A stretch of 44,119 nt of DNA, taken from contig VWVY01000012.1 of assembly GCA_009846685.1 (NCBI GenBank), positions 1 through 44,119 on the forward strand, read 5' to 3'. Position numbers and translations under genes: made by a program. Source of the stretch: Rhizobiales bacterium SYSU XM002 (GTDB taxonomy: Bacteria > Pseudomonadota > Alphaproteobacteria > Rhizobiales > Beijerinckiaceae). The notes under the pieces are model-generated. The model ran no database searches and had not been told where the DNA came from. It saw only the letters and a program-made list of their open reading frames with translations. This document shows, piece by piece, positions 1 to 6,662 of this stretch; positions within the stretch are counted from its first letter, which is position 1, and each line of letters starts with the position of its first letter.

Positions 1-127
1 TCTGGATCGAGAACCCCTTGCAAAAGCTCTTTGAGCTCGTCCTTTCCAATGCCTGGCTCCGCCGCGAGAACGTCGTGCCAGATGCCGCGGTTGTGCAGCA
101 GGGAGATGCTGAGGTCATAGAGATTGA
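1..127. repeat. Terminal direct repeat, left copy (circular overlap)
   Basis: These 127 bases are identical to 43993-44119 at the other end of the window. An exact terminal repeat of this length is the usual trace of a circular molecule assembled with a fixed k-mer overlap. The brxB reading frame continues across the join without a shift, which supports circularity independently. One copy should be removed, giving about 43,992 bp. Confidence 0.95.
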
Positions 128-341
128 TCTCAAACACGCGTACGCCGCGGTTCTCAAGTTGCTTCACGAGGCTCGCGCGCAACGTCTCCATGCCCTGCGC
201 TTCCTCAGCCGGATAGGGGCAAATGAAGAACGGCACTTCATTGCCGAGGCCCTGCTTCTTCAAGAATCTGTCGCTGGCGATCACTCTGAGAAGGTGGTCG
301 AAGCGGTCCTTCGCGGTTGCCGTCTTGCTCAACCGCGCCAT
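1..341 (-). CDS. brxB: BrxB (DUF1788), N-terminal part; gene continues across the circle junction
   Basis: This is the 5' part of brxB, a small conserved BREX protein of unknown biochemical role required in BREX type I. The ATG at 341-339 overlaps the brxA stop (TAATG). The frame runs to position 1 and continues from 43992 down to the stop at 43722, giving 203 residues, the normal BrxB size. It begins MARLSKTATAKDRF and contains the features FFICPYP and NLYDLSISLL. Recognition rests on sequence and on its place between brxA and brxC. It looks truncated only because the contig is linearised inside the gene. Confidence 0.9.
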   Translation of the reverse strand, partial: MARLSKTATAKDRFDHLLRVIASDRFLKKQGLGNEVPFFICPYPAEEAQGMETLRASLVKQLENRGVRVFEINLYDLSISLLHNRGIWHDVLAAEPGIGKDELKELLQGVLDP

Positions 342-961
342 TATCCTTGCCTCCCCACGAGCCGTGCGGATCCCGGGAAGTATCCGAGTTCATCGAGGTC
401 TCCAGCCTCGATGACAGCCAGAACTCGCGGCGACAACATTGCCCCGAGGATCCGGTTGTCCTGCGAAAGGAGCCCGGCTTCACGCATCAGGCGAAACAGC
501 ACCGCACGAAGCTTGGCGCGCGTCGACATCGACAACGCGGAGAGCTTCGGCGACCATTCCTCCTTTGCTGACAGAAAAGCGTCGAAATCGTCGTAAGTAA
601 GAGTCGTGCGAAGCGATAGGAACCTATCGCCCACAACCTCGACGGCAAACTCGGCGATGAACCGGTAAGTGCGACAGGCCGCGAGCCATAGCAGCGCCGC
701 TTGTTCGCTCCGCTCGCCTTTAATCAGTAGCGCTAGTTCATAGCCAGATAGTCGCCTTAGGCGGTTTACGATCTCCCGGATGGACCGGCGCGAGGAACTG
801 GCTTTGCGCACGGGAAACGCCCCCCTCTCTTGGGCGGCGATCGCCGTCGTTTCCCAATCGCTGCCTGCTGCATGCAGGCGGGCAATGGCCACGCTTTCGT
901 TGATGTAGAGACCGCCCGTCCCAAAGGACATCAGATACGGCTGTTCCCGCAGACGCTCCAT
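341..961 (-). CDS. brxA: BrxA (DUF1819), BREX protein
   Basis: A 206-residue protein of the BrxA family, a small, mainly helical protein found at the head of BREX type I operons (family knowledge: DNA-binding, needed for phage exclusion in some BREX systems). The start is the ATG at 961-959, which overlaps the brxR stop (TGATG); a TTG one codon upstream is less likely. Typical features are the N-terminal MSFGTGGLYINES and the segment RTYRFIAEFAVEVV. The stop overlaps the brxB start, so brxR, brxA and brxB are translationally coupled. Intact, no oddities. Confidence 0.9.
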   Translation of the reverse strand: MERLREQPYLMSFGTGGLYINESVAIARLHAAGSDWETTAIAAQERGAFPVRKASSSRRSIREIVNRLRRLSGYELALLIKGERSEQAALLWLAACRTYRFIAEFAVEVVGDRFLSLRTTLTYDDFDAFLSAKEEWSPKLSALSMSTRAKLRAVLFRLMREAGLLSQDNRILGAMLSPRVLAVIEAGDLDELGYFPGSARLVGRQG

Positions 962-1884
962 CAAGCCTCTCCGACCTTTTTCGGAGTCTGCTCGACCTCG
1001 CCGAACTCAAAATCCGCGCGGCGCAACGCCCGTTCTGTCTCGTGGGGATTGAGCGCAACGATATGCTGGGCGCGTGCATTCTGCTGGCTTGCGTCACCCA
1101 AGAGACCGAGCCGTTTGAGTACGTAGAACAGCATGGCATAGCGAACCGAGAGGACGGCGCGCTCATTTGTCATCCCATAGTCCTTCGCAACCACGGCGCG
1201 TTGACTTGGGGTCAGCCCTGGATGCGGGCCGATTTCAATATCGAATCTCTTTTTCCACATGGCATCCTGATCGCCACCTGGGCCAGGCACGTCCATCTGG
1301 CGCACGCCGAGAATCCTTGGCAGCAGGAAATCCTTGTACTTTTCATCAATATGACAGTAGCCACGCACATGCCAACGGAAGCCATCGTAGCCGAAAGCAT
1401 GCGGCGTCATGCGCCGCCAAATTGGATCGGTCCGCCTGCCCCCCATCGACTGATAGTAGATCTCGAGAGAACGGTTCTCGCGGACCGCCTGGAGAACAGC
1501 CTTCAAAACATCTGCATCAACCTCGCGGCGCGGGGTCAGCGCTATGTCGGTCTCAGGCGGATTAGCGATCCAGGAGTCGTCGGGGTCAGCAAGCCCTTCA
1601 GCCAATGATTGTAGACGCGACAGATACCCGTCTGGCTCCGGCTTAAGGAAAATCGGTGAGAACTGAGGCCCTGCGACATACCGTTTTGCGCTTTTGTCGT
1701 AGATCGCGTTCTGGGGCGCGCGGTCCTGATACAGCGTCAAATCCTTCGACGCCTGGGGAACGGACACGTCGAACGTCTCGATGATGTCGGAGCGGTTGAC
1801 TCCGCCCTCCCAGAGCAGCCGAAACTCGATGAACTCAAGCCGGCGCTCCACCCCCCATTTCAATGTCGCAGTGACCGCTCGCAT
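961..1884 (-). CDS. brxR: BrxR-like WYL-domain transcriptional regulator of BREX
   Basis: About 307 residues from ATG 1884. The N-terminus (about 1-75) is a winged-helix segment (LEFIEFRLLWEGGVNRSDI, VSVPQASKDL). A WYL-type domain follows (about residues 110-230; SLEIYYQSMGGR, FRWHVRGYCH), and then a C-terminal extension. BrxR proteins are dimeric repressors that bind a dyad upstream of BREX operons. This gene is first in the minus-strand operon and overlaps brxA (TGATG). The frame is open up to 1965, but the extra 27 residues (FPYRFYLYQ) run through a candidate operator and look non-coding, so 1884 is preferred. The ligand sensed by the WYL domain is unknown. Confidence 0.85.
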   Translation of the reverse strand: MRAVTATLKWGVERRLEFIEFRLLWEGGVNRSDIIETFDVSVPQASKDLTLYQDRAPQNAIYDKSAKRYVAGPQFSPIFLKPEPDGYLSRLQSLAEGLADPDDSWIANPPETDIALTPRREVDADVLKAVLQAVRENRSLEIYYQSMGGRRTDPIWRRMTPHAFGYDGFRWHVRGYCHIDEKYKDFLLPRILGVRQMDVPGPGGDQDAMWKKRFDIEIGPHPGLTPSQRAVVAKDYGMTNERAVLSVRYAMLFYVLKRLGLLGDASQQNARAQHIVALNPHETERALRRADFEFGEVEQTPKKVGEA

Positions 1885-1908
1885 CACCTTCAGTCTCTCC
1901 GAACTCTG

Positions 1909-1925
1909 ATAGAGATAAAATCTAT
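1909..1925. promoter_or_regulatory. Dyad upstream of brxR (candidate BrxR operator)
   Basis: An inverted repeat ATAGA-7 nt-TCTAT lies 25 bases upstream of the brxR start in an AT-rich stretch (1905-1970) unlike the GC-rich genes. BrxR-family regulators bind inverted repeats upstream of their own gene, so this is the natural operator candidate. Weak -10-like ATATAGA sequence overlaps it on the minus strand. Position and symmetry are seen directly; the function is inferred. Confidence 0.45.
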
Positions 1926-2012
1926 ATGGAAACATCAGAATGATCCGTGTAATTATTATTCTCATTAGCGGTGCTCGTCAATGTGATCAGCGTTCGGATT
2001 GGGAGGCGCCAG

Positions 2013-2138
2013 ATGCCGAAGCACGTTTCGAAAGGCGAAGTCACCAGCAGGACAGCAGCCACAGCCGCCTCGAAAGTTTTGCTGGCCCCCAAGAGCGACA
2101 TGGTTGCGAGGACAGCCGCCGCGTCGGCGCTAACCTAG
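2013..2138 (+). CDS. Small 41-residue protein of unknown function
   Basis: An ORF from ATG 2013 to TAG 2138 with a very good ribosome binding site (GGGAGG, 6 nt before ATG). The product starts MPKHVSKGEVTS and is rich in Ala, Ser, Thr and Lys, ending SALT, with no cysteine or membrane segment. Short basic Ala/Ser-rich proteins of this kind occur in alphaproteobacterial accessory DNA, but I recognise no named family. It lies between the divergent BREX promoter region and the fic operator array. It could be a real small protein or a chance ORF; the Shine-Dalgarno favours the former. Confidence 0.4.
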   Translation: MPKHVSKGEVTSRTAATAASKVLLAPKSDMVARTAAASALT

Positions 2139-2247
2139 CGTCCCAATAAGAAGAAGCACCCGTAGTAGGGCAGCCATGACTATCGCGCTTCGTTCCACCC
2201 TGGTCGTTCACGATCTTATCTTCGTGTCCGCAAAGCTCGCCACCCAA
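2139..2247. other. Intergenic stretch, nothing recognised
   Basis: Between the small ORF and the fic operator array I see no coding frame with a plausible ribosome binding site, no RNA gene and no strong hairpin. Confidence 0.5.
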
Positions 2248-2347
2248 GCGGTGAATTAGACCTGCGATTCTCCGCTTTTCGCGCAGTGAAAGTCCTTGCT
2301 CTGTGCGGTGAATAGGGCCAATTATCTCCGCACATAATGCGGTGAAT
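2248..2347. promoter_or_regulatory. Operator-like repeat array upstream of fic
   Basis: The 9-mer GCGGTGAAT occurs three times in direct orientation (2248-2256, 2305-2313, 2339-2347), the last running into the fic ATG. Two near-inverse copies (ATTCTCCGC at 2267-2275 and ATCTCCGC at 2324-2331) pair with the first two, each with a 10-nt spacer, making two dyads plus a half-site. A further short dyad CCGCA/TGCGG spans 2328-2342. The array ends on the start codon, as expected for autoregulation by a repressor such as the winged-helix C-terminus of the Fic protein itself. Confidence 0.6.
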
Positions 2348-3452
2348 GGGCATGTTTATCTACGAACGCGAAGGCTGGCCGAAATTCACGTGGAGCGATG
2401 AGGCGCTCAGCGCCCCGCTGGCGGCTGTCCGGCATCGGCAGGGACGGTTGATCGGGCGGATGGAAGCGCTCGGCTTCCCGCTCCAATCCGAAGCCCTTCT
2501 TCAAACTCTGACGGAAGACGTGCTCAAATCCAGCGAGATCGAAGGCGAGGTGCTAGACAAGGAACAGGTGCGCTCCTCGATCGCCCGTCGCCTTGGGCTC
2601 GAAATCGGCGCGCTGGCGCCCGTTGATCGCGATGTCGAAGGCGTCGTCGAAATGATGCTCGACGCCACGCAGCGCTACGATAAACCGCTGACCAGGGATC
2701 GGCTGTTCGACTGGCACGCGGCCCTGTTTCCGACGGGGAGGAGCGGCATAACGCGGATCAGGGTGGGCGCATGGCGGGATGGCAGCGCCGGGCCGATGCA
2801 GGTTGTCTCCGGGCCGATCGGACGCGAACGGGTTCACTTCCAAGCGCCAGCCGCTGACCGGCTGGACGCCGAGACGGAACGCTTTCTGGCCTGGTTCGAA
2901 GCACCATCGGAGATTGATCCGGTCATCAAGGCGGCCCTCGCCCATCTCTGGTTTGTCACCATTCATCCCTTCGATGACGGCAACGGCCGCATTGCCCGCG
3001 CGATCGCGGATATGGCCTTGGCACGCTCGGAGGGGTCGTCGCAGCGGTTCTACAGCATGTCCGCGCAGATCCGCATCGAGCGGAAGGCCTATTATGACAC
3101 GCTGGAAGCCACCCAGAAGGGCGACATGGACGTCACGCCCTGGCTCGCATGGTTCCTCGCCTGCCTTGGGCGCGCTTTCGAAGGGGCTGAGGCAACGCTC
3201 GCCTCGGTCATGGCCAAGGCGCGCTTCTGGGAGCGGCACCGTGATGCGCCTTTCAACGATCGCCAGCGCGCAATCATCAACCGGTTGCTGAACGGCTTCG
3301 AGGGTAAACTCACCTCGTCGAAATGGGCGCTTCTGGCAAAATGCTCGCAGGATACAGCACTGCGCGACATCGACGATCTCATGGCACGGGGCGTTTTGGC
3401 CAGGGATGCTGCGGGCGGCAGGAGCACGAGCTATTCGCTCTTGATCGCGTAG
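2346..3452 (+). CDS. Fic-family AMPylase-type protein with inhibitory motif and C-terminal winged helix
   Basis: 368 residues. The N-terminal domain resembles the DUF4172 region and carries the inhibitory motif (S/T)xxxE(G/N) at about 62-67 (SSEIEG). The Fic core has the canonical HPFDDGNGR motif near residue 207. The C-terminal ~60 residues (from NDRQRAIINRLL) look like a winged helix. Fic enzymes of this type transfer AMP to target hydroxyls, and Glu66 would hold the enzyme in check. The ATG lies inside the last of the upstream repeats, and a second in-frame ATG is two codons on. The mix of a Fic core and a DNA-binding end suggests autoregulation; the cellular target is unknown. No separate antitoxin gene is evident. 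Confidence 0.85.
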   Translation: MGMFIYEREGWPKFTWSDEALSAPLAAVRHRQGRLIGRMEALGFPLQSEALLQTLTEDVLKSSEIEGEVLDKEQVRSSIARRLGLEIGALAPVDRDVEGVVEMMLDATQRYDKPLTRDRLFDWHAALFPTGRSGITRIRVGAWRDGSAGPMQVVSGPIGRERVHFQAPAADRLDAETERFLAWFEAPSEIDPVIKAALAHLWFVTIHPFDDGNGRIARAIADMALARSEGSSQRFYSMSAQIRIERKAYYDTLEATQKGDMDVTPWLAWFLACLGRAFEGAEATLASVMAKARFWERHRDAPFNDRQRAIINRLLNGFEGKLTSSKWALLAKCSQDTALRDIDDLMARGVLARDAAGGRSTSYSLLIA

Positions 3453-3634
3453 AACTGCAATGCGCGGCCGAAACGCCCTTTTGCTGCCTCAAGTCGTCGA
3501 GCCGGGATCGGACATCTTTGTGGGCAGTGAGCGAGACGAGGCTTATTCCTGTCGCCCGCTGACTTCGAAAGGATCCACAAATTGCAATCCGAACGCATCA
3601 GGAGACGCGGGGAAAGTCCGATCGAGAGTGTCAA

Positions 3635-4813
3635 ATGGCTATAAAGACTTTTTCGCGTCAGCAGTTGCTCGACCTGGTCTGGTCCGCGCCGATGCGCTCG
3701 GTCGCAGCGGAACTTGGGCTATCCGATGTTGGCCTGAAAAAAGCAGTGGTGAAGGCTGGCATACCGACGCCCCCGCAAGGGCACTGGAACCGTGCGGCTG
3801 CGGGCAAAAAAGCTCCGCCAAAGCCAGCACTTCCACCACGGAAGTTCGGTGCTTCGGACCAGATCCAGTTCGGTTCGTCACCTTGGTATAATGCCCAGCC
3901 GGACTATCCCATCGACGATCCCCCTCCCCCGGCACCAGAATTCGACGAGTCGTTAGAAGCGATTCGGCGACGCGCCGAGAAAGCGGTCGGCAAGATCGCT
4001 GTGGCGCGCGACTTGAAGGCGGCTCATCCAGCGATCCGTCAAATTCTGGCCGATGAAGCCGCGCGAGCCGAGAAAGTCCGGACCTCACGATGGCCTTCGT
4101 CCTGGGATCAACCGCGATTTACCGCCCCTCTTGATCAACGCCGCCTGCGGTTGCTGAACGCCGTGTGCCTGGGCGTGGCGAAGGCCGGGTTGAGAGCCAG
4201 CCTCTGGGGCAAGGAATTCCCGGTCATCTCGATTGCCGGTGACGACGCGTCGGTCCCCGTCATCGTTCAGAAGATGGTGATGAAGGGCAAGAATGCCGAG
4301 ACGGACAACCGGCTATCGATCATTGCCGGGATGATTCCGGACCGATCCCAGGAGATACTCCGGCGCTGGGATGATCCACCCGAGGGCAGGCTTGAGGCGC
4401 TCATCACAGACGTGGCCGTCGATCTCGTTGTCCTTGTCGAGGAGCAGTTCCGGGCGGAGCGGATGCGGCGCCATGCGTGGCGGCTCGAACATCGCGAGCA
4501 ATGTATCGAGAAGGCACGCCTCGCGAGGCTTGAAGCAGAACGGAAAGAACGTGAGCGCCGCGAGGCCCTGGAGCAGGCGCGGATCGACCGGCTGTTGCAT
4601 GATGCCGACCAGCTGCAGAAGGCGCAGTTGATCCGCCAATATGTTGCGGAGGTCGGACGTCATCTGGAGTCAGCCCCTGCCCCGTCGGCCGAAGCGTTCA
4701 AGGAGTGGTCCGGCTGGGCTTTGGCGCAGGCGGATCGCATTGACCCGGTGCGAAACGGCAGTTTTCTGGACCGGATCGAGGATGAGGATCTGGACGACGA
4801 AAAGGGTGCGTGA
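3635..4813 (+). CDS. Hypothetical protein with N-terminal HTH-like segment and coiled coil
   Basis: 392 residues, no named family recognised. Residues 1-60 look like a helix-turn-helix (FSRQQLLDLVWSAP, VAAELGLSDVGLKKAVVKAG) followed by GIPTPPQGHWNRAAAGKKA, a pattern I associate with uncharacterised proteins of mobile elements. A proline-rich linker comes next (about 85-100). Residues about 285-335 are dense in Arg, Glu and Lys and should form a long coiled coil (RLEAERKERERREALEQ). The C-terminus is acidic. The Shine-Dalgarno is weak. A 182-base gap separates it from fic, so it may have its own promoter. A role in DNA binding is only inference. Confidence 0.65.
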   Translation: MAIKTFSRQQLLDLVWSAPMRSVAAELGLSDVGLKKAVVKAGIPTPPQGHWNRAAAGKKAPPKPALPPRKFGASDQIQFGSSPWYNAQPDYPIDDPPPPAPEFDESLEAIRRRAEKAVGKIAVARDLKAAHPAIRQILADEAARAEKVRTSRWPSSWDQPRFTAPLDQRRLRLLNAVCLGVAKAGLRASLWGKEFPVISIAGDDASVPVIVQKMVMKGKNAETDNRLSIIAGMIPDRSQEILRRWDDPPEGRLEALITDVAVDLVVLVEEQFRAERMRRHAWRLEHREQCIEKARLARLEAERKERERREALEQARIDRLLHDADQLQKAQLIRQYVAEVGRHLESAPAPSAEAFKEWSGWALAQADRIDPVRNGSFLDRIEDEDLDDEKGA

Positions 4814-4853
4814 ACCCGTCCGCCAAAGCGCTTGGCATCGACGTTTTTATATA

Positions 4854-4871
4854 TGATAATATCCTTTATCA
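4854..4871. promoter_or_regulatory. Perfect inverted repeat upstream of the AbrB/Doc module
   Basis: TGATAA-6 nt-TTATCA lies in an AT-rich patch (4845-4875) in the otherwise GC-rich leader of the antitoxin gene, about 120 bases before its start. Toxin-antitoxin operons are normally repressed through such dyads by the antitoxin, so this is a candidate operator/promoter. Function is inferred. Confidence 0.4.
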
Positions 4872-4991
4872 AATGCGATGGACCCCATACCGTGTGCAAC
4901 TCCGGCCCCGTCATTCGTATTGCCATTCTGATAGGGTTTGACGCGTGATCAGCGCCTTCATTATAATCCCGATATCAATCGGAGATCCGCC

Positions 4992-5219
4992 ATGACCGCC
5001 CTGAAGCTCACGACCATCGGCACCTCGACCGGCCTCGTCATTCCCAAGGATCTGCTGGCCCGCCTGAATGTCGCCAAGGGCGATACACTCTATGCGGTGG
5101 AGACCGCCGACGGGGGCTTGCATCTCACGCCCTATGATCCGGCCTTTGCCGCGAAGATGGAGAAGGCCGAGGCGATCATGCGGCGCTACCGCAACACGCT
5201 TCACACCCTCGCCAAATGA
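4992..5219 (+). CDS. AbrB/SpoVT-type antitoxin paired with Doc
   Basis: 75 residues from ATG 4992, preceded by GGAG with 8-nt spacing. An upstream in-frame start at 4938 lacks this signal. The sequence TTIGTSTGLVIPKDLLARL followed by GDTLY is the swapped-hairpin AbrB/MazE fold, and the C-terminal helix would wrap the toxin. Its last codons overlap the doc start by ATGA, the usual coupling of antitoxin to toxin. It probably neutralises Doc and represses the operon, perhaps through the dyad at 4854-4871. Confidence 0.85.
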   Translation: MTALKLTTIGTSTGLVIPKDLLARLNVAKGDTLYAVETADGGLHLTPYDPAFAAKMEKAEAIMRRYRNTLHTLAK

Positions 5220-5605
5220 GTGAGCCGGATTTCATCGATCGCCCCCTGGCGCTGATGATCCATGAACGCACTTTGGTGCTCCATGGCGGTGCGCGCGGCG
5301 TGCGGGACGAGGCGCTTCTGGATTCGGCCCTCGCGCGGCCGCGCCAGATCGCGGGCTACGAACCCGAGGCTGACATTATCCGCCTCGCCGCAGCCCTGAC
5401 CTTCGGGCTCGTCCGCAACCATCCCTTTGTCGATGGTAACAAGCGCACGGGCTTTGTGACCGGTGTGCTGTTTCTGGAACTCAATGGATACCGCTTCACG
5501 GCCAGCGAGGAATCCGCAGCCTTTGCCGTGATGGGCCTTGCCGGCGGCGAACTGGATGAAGCCGGATACGAGACCTTTCTCCGGGAGAACGCGATCCGTG
5601 AGTGA
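5216..5605 (+). CDS. doc: Doc-type toxin (Fic/Doc family)
   Basis: 129 residues, the normal Doc length. The motif HPFVDGNKRTG near residues 69-79 is the Doc version of the Fic core (HxFx(D/N)GNKR). Phage P1 Doc phosphorylates EF-Tu and stops translation; the same activity is likely here because GNK replaces the GNG of AMPylating Fic proteins. It lacks an internal inhibitory motif, which fits control by the upstream AbrB-type antitoxin. The start overlaps the antitoxin stop (ATGA), and the recombinase GTG lies inside its 3' end, so three genes form one operon. Confidence 0.9.
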   Translation: MSEPDFIDRPLALMIHERTLVLHGGARGVRDEALLDSALARPRQIAGYEPEADIIRLAAALTFGLVRNHPFVDGNKRTGFVTGVLFLELNGYRFTASEESAAFAVMGLAGGELDEAGYETFLRENAIRE

Positions 5606-6584
5606 GATCATCCCGGGTTCAGCCCTTCCGGTATCCGGTCCCCTGCCCTCGTTGCAGGGCCAGCCGGCCGTGATCACCGCCGCCGGCGAACGCGCATCCT
5701 ATCGCTTCCTGGAGTTCTTCACCGCGCGGATCCGCAATCCGCATACCCGCCGATCCTATGCCCGAGCGGTTGGGGATTTCTGCGCCTGGCTCGAGGCACG
5801 TGGGGTCCGCGATATCACCCAGGTGAATTCTTTCGTGGTTGCGGCCTGGGTCGAGCACATGCAGCGAGAGCACCCTGCCCCGACCGTGAAGCAGCGCCTT
5901 GCTGCCGTTCGGATGATGTTCGATTGGCTGGCAACGGGTGGCGTGATGCCCTTCAATCCGGCGACGGCCGTGCGCGGGCCAAGGCACAGCGTGAAAAAGG
6001 GCAAGACTCCGGTGCTCGCGCCCGAGGAAGCCCGGCAGCTCCTCGACAGCATCGACATCACCACGCCGATCGGCTTGCGCGACCGGGCCTTGATCGGGCT
6101 GATGGTCTATTCCTTCGGGCGCATCGGCGCCGCGCTGGCCATGCAGGTGGAGGATGTATTCACCCAGCAGCGCCGGCTCTGGGTCCGGCTACATGAGAAG
6201 GGCGGCAAGGACCATGTCATGCCCTGCCATCACAACCTCGAAGAGTACCTGCACACCTACATCGACGAATGCGGCCTGGCCGAGGATCCGCAGGGCCCGC
6301 TGTTCCGCACGATCGGACGCGGCACCAGGCAGCTCACCCGGACTCCCCTCCCCCAGGCCAATGCCTGGGCGATGATCCAGCGTCGGGCATTGGCAGCGGG
6401 CATTGAGATGAAGATCGGGAATCATACCTTCCGGGCCACCGGGATTACCGCCTATCTGAAGAATGGTGGCACCCTCGAGCGCGCCGCACTGATGGCCAAT
6501 CATGCCTCAACCCGGACGACACAGCTCTATGACAGGCGGAGCGACGAGATCACACTTGATGAGGTCGAACGGGTGCTGATCTGA
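5598..6584 (+). CDS. Tyrosine recombinase/integrase (XerC/D-like)
   Basis: About 328 residues from GTG 5598, which overlaps the last eight bases of doc. GGGAG stands 10 nt upstream, so this is preferred over an in-frame ATG at 5538 buried in doc. The N-terminal SAM-like domain contains NPHTRRSYARAVGDF. The catalytic domain shows R in DRALIGLMVYSFGRIG, HTFRATGIT (HxxR), NHAS and the nucleophile in QLYDRR, so the R-H-R-Y set is present. On a low-copy plasmid such an enzyme commonly resolves dimers; mobilising a neighbouring island is an alternative. Operon coupling to a toxin-antitoxin pair suggests a stability role. Confidence 0.88.
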   Translation: MSEIIPGSALPVSGPLPSLQGQPAVITAAGERASYRFLEFFTARIRNPHTRRSYARAVGDFCAWLEARGVRDITQVNSFVVAAWVEHMQREHPAPTVKQRLAAVRMMFDWLATGGVMPFNPATAVRGPRHSVKKGKTPVLAPEEARQLLDSIDITTPIGLRDRALIGLMVYSFGRIGAALAMQVEDVFTQQRRLWVRLHEKGGKDHVMPCHHNLEEYLHTYIDECGLAEDPQGPLFRTIGRGTRQLTRTPLPQANAWAMIQRRALAAGIEMKIGNHTFRATGITAYLKNGGTLERAALMANHASTRTTQLYDRRSDEITLDEVERVLI

Positions 6585-6605
6585 ATGGCGGGCGGGTGCC
6601 GCCAT
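6585..6605 (+). terminator. GC-rich hairpin after the recombinase
   Basis: A perfect 7-bp stem (ATGGCGG / CCGCCAT) with a 7-nt loop starts one base after the recombinase stop. There is no U-tract, so it is a terminator candidate or mRNA-stabilising stem rather than a classical intrinsic terminator. It lies between convergent genes (recombinase plus, GHKL gene minus). Confidence 0.4.
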
Positions 6606-6662
6606 CTCGGTCATTCCAAGCGATTTAGAAAATACCAGAAACCAGATACTTAACTCACCCCG

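Noticed and set aside
1-127. Terminal repeat as a long terminal repeat or phage direct terminal repeat
   Set aside because: It lies inside brxB, is exactly 127 bases, and no phage structural or packaging genes are present.
1-341. brxB as a truncated pseudogene
   Set aside because: The gene is complete on the closed circle; the break is only the linearisation point.
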